Assembly: GCA_021775735.1 (NCBI GenBank)
Contig: JAJFHG010000007.1
Coordinates: forward strand, 1-50,027
DNA from: Hyphomicrobiaceae bacterium
GTDB lineage: Bacteria > Pseudomonadota > Alphaproteobacteria > Rhizobiales > Hyphomicrobiaceae
Direction: 5' to 3'
Length of the DNA stretch: 50,027 nt
The position numbers were made by a program, and so were the translations under genes. The notes beneath the pieces were generated by a model. That model saw only the letters and a list, made by a program, of their open reading frames with translations. It searched no databases and was not told where the DNA came from. Below are positions 49,395-50,027 of this stretch, in pieces; position 1 is the first letter of the stretch, and every line of letters begins with the position of its first letter.

Positions 49395-50027
49395 GTGACC
49401 CAGGCTAAGGAACGCCTCTATCTGTTTGACACGACGCTGCGTGATGGCGCGCAGACGACGGGTGTCGACTTTTCTCTGGAAGAAAAGCGACGCATCACCG
49501 ACGTGCTCGATAACCTTGGTGTCGACTACATCGAGGGTGGTTATCCCGGTGCCAATGCGACGGACACTGCGTTTTTTGCAGATCGCCCAAATCTGAACCA
49601 GGCTAAGTTTGTTGCTTTTGGGATGACGAAGCGCGCTGGTCGCTCTGTATCAAATGATGTTGGCCTCCAAGCATTGTTGACATCCAATTCTGATGCCATC
49701 TGCCTTGTTGCCAAAGCGTCCGATTATCACGTCCGCGTGGCGCTCGGTATTTCCAATGATGAAAACCTGAAAGCGATTTCAGATTCGGTCAAAGCTGTTG
49801 TTGCCTCAGGACGAGAAGCGATGCTCGATTGTGAGCACTTCTTTGATGGCTACAAGTCCGACCGCACGTACGCCCTGCAGGTTGCACAAACGGCATATGA
49901 GTCTGGTGCGCGCTGGGTTGTTCTGTGCGACACCAATGGTGGTACGCTGCCGCATGAAGTGGCCGACATCGTTGCTGATGTTTGCGAGCACGTGCCTGGA
50001 GATCACCTTGGCATCCATACCCACAAC
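49395..50027 (+). CDS. cimA: Citramalate synthase, 3' truncated by window edge
   Basis: The first 211 residues, up to the last base of the window, match CimA, which joins pyruvate and acetyl-CoA to citramalate for isoleucine synthesis. ERLYLFDTTLRDGAQTTGVDF near residues 6-26 carries the catalytic Arg and metal-binding Asp, with Thr where the 2-isopropylmalate synthases have others. YIEGGYPGANATDTAFF near 46-62 is diagnostic for CimA against LeuA. LCDTNGGTLPHE near 175-186 and a final HTHN metal site complete the barrel. The start is GTG 49395. A shorter ATG at 49388 opens a six-codon frame that overlaps it. Confidence 0.93.
   Translation, partial: MTQAKERLYLFDTTLRDGAQTTGVDFSLEEKRRITDVLDNLGVDYIEGGYPGANATDTAFFADRPNLNQAKFVAFGMTKRAGRSVSNDVGLQALLTSNSDAICLVAKASDYHVRVALGISNDENLKAISDSVKAVVASGREAMLDCEHFFDGYKSDRTYALQVAQTAYESGARWVVLCDTNGGTLPHEVADIVADVCEHVPGDHLGIHTHN

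Noticed and set aside
1-50027. CRISPR arrays, insertion sequences, prophage or complete tRNA/rRNA genes
   Set aside because: No regularly spaced repeats, transposase or phage genes, and no complete tRNA or rRNA signature were seen anywhere in the window.

Overview
This window is chromosomal DNA from an alphaproteobacterium, most likely a member of the Hyphomicrobiales (Rhizobiales). The evidence is the gene content and order: a separate petA-petB-petC cytochrome bc1 operon next to trmL, a DivK-PleD-rpmG block followed by Nudix, DUF983, rnr and topA, and order-typical families such as EipB (DUF1849), DUF3572 and DUF2865. Base composition looks moderate for that order, which would fit a marine or otherwise lower-GC lineage; I could not compute it. 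I see no insertion sequence, prophage, CRISPR array, rRNA or complete tRNA. The window is core-like throughout.

Layout. 1-1080 is the tail of an ABC exporter. 1114-4762 holds trmL and, divergently, petABC, with an FNR/FixK-like box between them and a clear terminator after petC. 4893-8935 is a methylthioadenosine (MTA) salvage region: mtnP, then apt, a small zinc-ribbon protein, mtnA and a class II aldolase whose metal-site spacing equals that of fuculose-1-phosphate aldolase. Together these suggest the MTA-to-DHAP shunt rather than the full methionine cycle. 9132-13890 has a small secreted protein, an outer-membrane barrel, and a TonB-type energy operon (unknown secreted protein, ExbB, ExbD, acidic TonB). 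13934-18201 has MeaB, a membrane-anchored DUF900 hydrolase and two small secreted cysteine proteins. 18259-22442 is a minus-strand run: a YiiX-like hydrolase, HIT, a FemAB-like protein, a glycerophosphodiesterase and RidA. EipB lies divergent to it.

23563-26875 carries a ROK kinase, DUF3572 and the DivK-PleD cell-cycle and cyclic-di-GMP pair. The 669-base gap before rpmG (26876-27544) shows no gene but folds on paper into several stems and ends in a long hairpin plus seven T. It is the best candidate for an undescribed element here. 27545-35567 is a minus-strand run (rpmG, Nudix, DUF983, rnr, topA, a small secreted protein, gph). 35730-40210 is a plus-strand metabolic run (gabD-like dehydrogenase, rpiA, gor, an SDR). 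It is followed by a YbdK-type carboxylate-amine ligase, class II DAHP synthase, nadE, gltX, a DUF2865 protein, cysS and the start of cimA, which runs off the end.

Several gaps contain strong inverted repeats (9024-9078, 9808-9873, 10952-11001, 41440-41507) that the genes do not explain. All structure statements come from reading complementarity by eye; no folding or database search was run.
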